Source: Deltaproteobacteria bacterium (GTDB lineage Bacteria; Desulfobacterota; Desulfobacteria; Desulfobacterales; C00003060). Taken from it: 9,430 bases of DNA. Positions 6,461-9,430 of this stretch are shown one piece after another (positions within the stretch are counted from its first letter, which is position 1; each line of letters starts with the position of its first letter). Made by a program: the position numbers and the translations under genes. A model generated the notes under the pieces. The model did not search any database. It worked only from the letters and a program-made list of their open reading frames with translations, and was not told where the DNA came from. Location: contig QMMV01000051.1 in the NCBI GenBank assembly GCA_003647435.1, forward strand, positions 1 through 9,430. Reading direction: 5' to 3'.

Positions 6461-6877
6461 ATGATAGCTTACGACCTACAATGCTCAAACGGCCATACAT
6501 TCGAGGGATGGTTTGATGGCCGGCAAGCTTTTGAAGAGCAGATGCAGAAAAAGCTCATTGCCTGTCCCGTCTGCAATGACACGAACGTGGTGGTGGTCCC
6601 GTCAACTTTTGCCGTACATACAGGTGGCCCTCAGCGAGAAACACCGGATGAGGCCGAAAAATCCGATAAACAACCAAGCGCGGACAAGATAATCGAGTTT
6701 CTTGAGAAAAACTTTGAAGATGTAGGCCTTAACTTTGCCAAAGAGGCCTTAAAGATGCATTACGGTGTTTCCGAAAAACGAAACATCAGGGGAATCAGCA
6801 CGAAATCAGAAGAAGAGATGCTTAAAAAAGAAGGAATCAAGTTCTTCAAAATTCCCGTCCCGCAACTCGATTCCTGA
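6461..6877 (+). CDS. DUF1178 family protein (zinc-ribbon-like)
   Basis: A 138-residue protein matching the DUF1178 (COG5319) family of proteobacteria, whose function is not established. It begins MIAYDLQCSNGHTFEGWF, the family's typical N-terminus. C8, H12, C35 and C38 (CSNGH and CPVC) would bind a metal ion, probably zinc. A variable charged linker (about 50-75) precedes a helical C-terminal half ending in the conserved EEEMLKKEGIKFFKIPVP. The ATG at 6461 is chosen because the family signature starts there; an in-frame upstream extension to 6242 is only translated leader, palindrome and heptamer repeat. No clear Shine-Dalgarno is seen, since the CTGG heptamer array fills that position. The gene converges on recD2 with a 27-base gap and no obvious terminator. 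Confidence 0.9.
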   Translation: MIAYDLQCSNGHTFEGWFDGRQAFEEQMQKKLIACPVCNDTNVVVVPSTFAVHTGGPQRETPDEAEKSDKQPSADKIIEFLEKNFEDVGLNFAKEALKMHYGVSEKRNIRGISTKSEEEMLKKEGIKFFKIPVPQLDS

Positions 6878-6904
6878 ATCCACAAGACTCGCTACGTGGT
6901 TGGT

Positions 6905-9076
6905 TCATTCGGAGCCCTTCAGTCGGAAAGCAAGGCGGGTCATCCGTTTTTGTGGCCTGTCGTTTCTGATTGCTATCGCGAGGGCCCGGGTAGTGCCGAT
7001 TAGCACAACCAATTGCCTGGCACGCGTCACAGCAGTGTAGATGAGATTCCTCTGAAGCAGTACAAAGTGCTGTGTCATTACGGGTAAGATCACTGCAGGG
7101 TATTCGGACCCTTGAGACTTATGCACGGATACAGCGTAGGCCAGTACGAGCTCATCAAAATCAGCAAGGTCGTAAACAACAGACCTTCCATCGTATTTCA
7201 CTGTGAGCCTTGGTATCTTCTGATCAACGTGGATGATGGTTCCGATATCTCCGTTGAACACCTCCTTTGAATAGTTATTCCTTATTTGCATCACCTTGTC
7301 ACCCAGTTTGAAGGTCCGGCCCATACGTTCAATTGTATCATTGGAAGGGTTCAGGGCTTGTTGAAGGACGCGATTCAGGTTTGTTGTTCCAACAATTCCT
7401 TTGTGCATGGGAGTCAGTACCTGGATGTCTGTAATGGGGTTGAGTTTAAACCGGTTAGGTATTCTCTCGCGGCAAAGTTCCTTGATGGTAGAGACGACCT
7501 TTTCAGCGTCATCTTGCTGGATAAAGTAGAAATCCTGCAGCTTCCGCCGGTTCTGTGCCCGTATGGTTGGGAATTGCCCTGCGTTGATCCGGTGAGCATT
7601 GACCACAATGAGACTTTCCCTGGCCTGTCTGAATATCTGTGTCAGGAATACGGTTGGTATGCGGCCTGAATCGATCATGTCGCGCAGGCAGTTTCCAGGT
7701 CCAACAGGCGGAAGCTGACAGACGTCTCCTACGAGGATGAGCACGGCAGTAAACGGTACCGCTTTTAAAAGGTGATACATCAAGAAAACGTCTACCATGG
7801 ATGCTTCATCCACGATGATCACATCTGCATCGAGTGGATTCCGTTCGTTTTTCTGAAACTTCCCGTTCTTGAAGCTGTAAGCTAAAAGGCGGTGAATCGT
7901 CTTTGCTTCATGTCGTGTTACCTCTGAAAGCCTCTTTGCGGCGCGGCCCGTAGGAGCAGTCAGGAGTACTCCTTTCCCCGCGGCCTCGAAAACCGTCACA
8001 ATAGCGTTAATCAGGGTTGTTTTGCCCGTGCCCGGACCGCCTGTTATTATAGATATTTTTGAGGAAAGAGTTGTCTGCAATGCAGACATCTGTTCGGTGG
8101 AAGGTGTGATCGCCAATCTCTTTTCGAGTAGTTTTTTTACCTTCCCTGCATCCATTTCATGCGATCTGACAGGAACGGTCAGGAGGGCATTGACCCTTTT
8201 TGCCAGGCCCGTTTCTGCAGCATGAAAGGCCTTTAAATAAACTCCCTTCTCTTTTTTGTCGGCACCGAAGTCTTCAACCACGATCCGCCTTGAGTCTGCC
8301 AGGTTGGCAAAGGCCCGCTGAAGTATACTTTGGTCTATACCGAGAAGCTCTTCTGCCTGCCGTAAAACATCGTCATAGAGCCCGTAAACATTGCCCCGCT
8401 CAGTCATCTTTTCCAGCACATGAAGGATACCTGCCTCGGCACGGATGATGGAATTCCTGGGGATATTGATCTTTTCTGCAATCTGATCGGCGATGGCAAA
8501 ACCAATACCAAAGATATCCGTTGCGAGACGATAAGGGTTTTCTGTTACAACCCGGATGGCATCCTGGCCGTACTGCTTGAAGATCTTGGCGCTATAGCCG
8601 GTGCTCACGCCATGACCCTGCAAGAAGATCATCACGTTTCGCACCTCTTTTTGATCTTCCCATGCGTCGAGGATCATCTGAAGGCGCTTTTCTCCAATCC
8701 CTTCGACATCGAGGAGATCTTTAGGGCGCTGTTCGATGACCTCGAGTGTCTTTTCACCAAATCGCTTCACCAGGCGGTTGGCCATCTCGGGTCCAATCCC
8801 TTGAATCAACCCTGAGCCCAGGTATTTCCGAATCCCCTGAACCTGAACCGGAAGGCTTATGCTATAACTGTTTGCCCTGAATTGTCTTCCGTATTTGGTG
8901 TGTGTTTCCCATTTACCGGAAACCCTTATCTCCTGCCCCGGCGTTGTCCCTGCCAACCGGCCGACCACGGTTACCGGTTCAGGAATTCCTTTTGCTTTCA
9001 ACCTGACTACGGTATAAAGGTTCTGATCGTTGGAATAGACAATGCGGTCAACCTGGCCTTCGAGGGTTTGAGACAT
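6905..9076 (-). CDS. recD2: RecD2-type ATP-dependent DNA helicase
   Basis: A 723-residue superfamily 1B 5'-3' helicase of the RecD-like (RecD2) class, found in bacteria independently of RecBC and linked to replication-fork and repair work. The N-terminal domain (1-75) is an OB-like fold. Tandem helix-hairpin-helix motifs follow (about 85-140: GLIQGIGPEMANRLV and LLDVEGIGEKRLQMIL), which distinguish RecD2 from RecD of RecBCD. The helicase core has Walker A GGPGTGKTT (346-354), APTGRAAKRL (374-383), Walker B VDEASMVD (422-429), LVGDVCQLPPVG (448-459), QIFRQA (480-485), and motif VI region VHKSQGSEYPAVILP (651-665) with YTAVTRAR (680-687). Length and domain order are complete. The start is the ATG at 9076. 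There is no strong ribosome-binding site, because the leader consists of the AAGTG repeat array. No recB or recC is nearby. Confidence 0.93.
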   Translation of the reverse strand: MSQTLEGQVDRIVYSNDQNLYTVVRLKAKGIPEPVTVVGRLAGTTPGQEIRVSGKWETHTKYGRQFRANSYSISLPVQVQGIRKYLGSGLIQGIGPEMANRLVKRFGEKTLEVIEQRPKDLLDVEGIGEKRLQMILDAWEDQKEVRNVMIFLQGHGVSTGYSAKIFKQYGQDAIRVVTENPYRLATDIFGIGFAIADQIAEKINIPRNSIIRAEAGILHVLEKMTERGNVYGLYDDVLRQAEELLGIDQSILQRAFANLADSRRIVVEDFGADKKEKGVYLKAFHAAETGLAKRVNALLTVPVRSHEMDAGKVKKLLEKRLAITPSTEQMSALQTTLSSKISIITGGPGTGKTTLINAIVTVFEAAGKGVLLTAPTGRAAKRLSEVTRHEAKTIHRLLAYSFKNGKFQKNERNPLDADVIIVDEASMVDVFLMYHLLKAVPFTAVLILVGDVCQLPPVGPGNCLRDMIDSGRIPTVFLTQIFRQARESLIVVNAHRINAGQFPTIRAQNRRKLQDFYFIQQDDAEKVVSTIKELCRERIPNRFKLNPITDIQVLTPMHKGIVGTTNLNRVLQQALNPSNDTIERMGRTFKLGDKVMQIRNNYSKEVFNGDIGTIIHVDQKIPRLTVKYDGRSVVYDLADFDELVLAYAVSVHKSQGSEYPAVILPVMTQHFVLLQRNLIYTAVTRARQLVVLIGTTRALAIAIRNDRPQKRMTRLAFRLKGSE

Positions 9077-9080
9077 AAGA

Positions 9081-9128
9081 GATTAAGTGCCTTAAGTGAA
9101 CTAAGGTGAGCCAAAGTGCCTGAAGTTG
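9081..9128. repeat. Degenerate 9-10-base tandem array (AAGTG) in the recD2 leader
   Basis: Five units, each ending in an AAGTG-like pentamer: GATTAAGTG, CCTTAAGTG, AACTAAGGTG, AGCCAAAGTG, CCTGAAGTTG. The array begins four bases upstream of the recD2 ATG. On the coding strand it reads as repeated CACTT/CACCTT blocks and leaves no clear Shine-Dalgarno. Confidence 0.75.
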
Positions 9129-9129
9129 T

Positions 9130-9183
9130 AAAACAGGCATATAGGGACACAACCAACCGTGAATCTCAGTAGTTACCTGTTTT
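9130..9183. repeat. Inverted repeat AAAACAGG ... CCTGTTTT
   Basis: Perfect 8-base arms at 9130-9137 and 9176-9183 separated by 38 bases. On the plus strand a run of seven T (9180-9186) overlaps the right arm, recalling a terminator, but the loop is long. It lies just downstream of the candidate recD2 promoter and could be an operator or chance. Confidence 0.35.
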
Positions 9184-9189
9184 TTTAGT

Positions 9190-9218
9190 AAGTTAACGAA
9201 CAATCTATTCAATGTCAA
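9190..9218 (-). promoter_or_regulatory. recD2: Candidate recD2 promoter
   Basis: On the minus strand TTGACA (9218-9213), a 17-base spacer, then TAACTT (9195-9190). The -35 is perfect and the -10 weak (3 of 6). It would give a leader of about 107 bases that includes the inverted repeat and the AAGTG array. Confidence 0.35.
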
Positions 9219-9324
9219 TTGATTTCCTGCAACTACAGCCATCCTTCATCCCCGCTCAAGACAGGAGCTTCGGCAAGGGTAAAGGAGGAAGATATCCACC
9301 AGGACCGAGAGCTGCATTATGCTG

Positions 9325-9353
9325 TTGACATTATGCTGGTAAAGGGATAAATG
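9325..9353 (+). promoter_or_regulatory. Weak rightward promoter candidate
   Basis: A perfect TTGACA (9325-9330), followed after 15 bases by GATAAA or after 17 by TAAATG. It would read through the MITE-like element and out of the window. The gene it might serve is not visible. Confidence 0.2.
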
Positions 9354-9357
9354 AATC

Positions 9358-9420
9358 GTAACACTTTAGCTCTTTTTAAAAAATATGCCCAGATGTTTTC
9401 AAAAAACATAAATTGTTACA
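9358..9420 (+). mobile_element. MITE-like element, copy 2
   Basis: A 63-bp imperfect palindrome. The left end GTAACACTTTA (9358-9368) is inverted at the right as TAAATTGTTAC (9409-9419), 10 of 11 matching, and the match continues inward (about 21 of 27 per arm). It is flanked by 7-base near-identical repeats ATGAATC (9351-9357) and ACGAATC (9421-9427). Its first 25 bases match copy 1 (3665-3689 on the minus strand) with one base gained or lost, and its right part also aligns with copy 1. It is non-coding. The boundaries come from the flanking repeats and agree with those of copy 1. Confidence 0.65.
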
Positions 9421-9430
9421 ACGAATCGAA

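Larger units (their letters stand above)
9077..9430. other. Gene-free region upstream of recD2
   Basis: No convincing coding region is seen on either strand in these 354 bases. The stretch holds the recD2 leader with its AAGTG array, a candidate recD2 promoter, an inverted repeat, a TTGACA-bearing rightward promoter candidate and the second MITE-like element. No tRNA or other known RNA is recognised. Confidence 0.7.

Noticed and set aside
1766..9076. Defence-island reading of two helicases beside a transposase
   Set aside because: DinG and RecD2 here have standard housekeeping domain sets, and no nuclease, methylase, toxin or Cas partner accompanies them.

Overview
This looks like chromosome of a Gram-negative, probably anaerobic proteobacterium of the deltaproteobacterial (Desulfobacterota) kind. 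That is inferred from the gene set (TIGR04211-type SH3 protein, DUF1178 protein, DinG, RecD2, NadB, a long RAYT transposase, a 23S-IVS-type four-helix-bundle protein), from near-neutral base composition, and from the dense short repeats. No rRNA or other species-level marker is present, so the lineage is a guess.

Layout. 1-330: two identical tandem copies (period 127 bp) of a unit made of an AAATCGC heptamer array, a unique core, and a second heptamer array in inverted orientation. 333-689 (+): a small four-helix-bundle protein with AAATCGC arrays just before it (270-302) and across its stop codon (688-714). 723-1697 (-): an intact HUH/Y1 (RAYT) transposase convergent with it. 1766-3601 (-): DinG-type iron-sulfur helicase. 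3604-3689: a MITE-like element flanked by a perfect 7-bp direct repeat, placed directly against the dinG start. 3742-5367 (-): L-aspartate oxidase (nadB). 5535-6188 (-): an exported SH3/coiled-coil/membrane-anchored protein. 6189-6460: a divergent promoter region with a 48-nt palindrome and a CTGGNTA heptamer array. 6461-6877 (+): DUF1178 zinc-ribbon-like protein. 6905-9076 (-): RecD2 helicase. 9077-9430: no gene; it holds an AAGTG-type short repeat array, promoter-like sites and a second copy of the MITE-like element.

The protein-coding part is mostly housekeeping: NAD synthesis (nadB), two DNA-repair helicases (dinG, recD2) and two conserved proteins of unknown role. SH3 protein, nadB, dinG and the RAYT are co-oriented with gaps of 68-170 bp. 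Without the MITE-like element and one target copy, the nadB-dinG gap would be only about 47 bp, which suggests an ancestral nadB-dinG transcription unit.

The unusual content is the repeats. One small mobile family occurs twice, with matching ends and different 7-bp flanking duplications. Two unrelated heptanucleotide arrays, one ~10-nt array and a long palindrome lie next to gene starts. A four-helix-bundle gene is bracketed by heptamer arrays beside a RAYT. I see no CRISPR, no defence island and no complete new multi-gene system; the best candidates for something undescribed are the MITE-like family and the heptamer/four-helix-bundle cassette.
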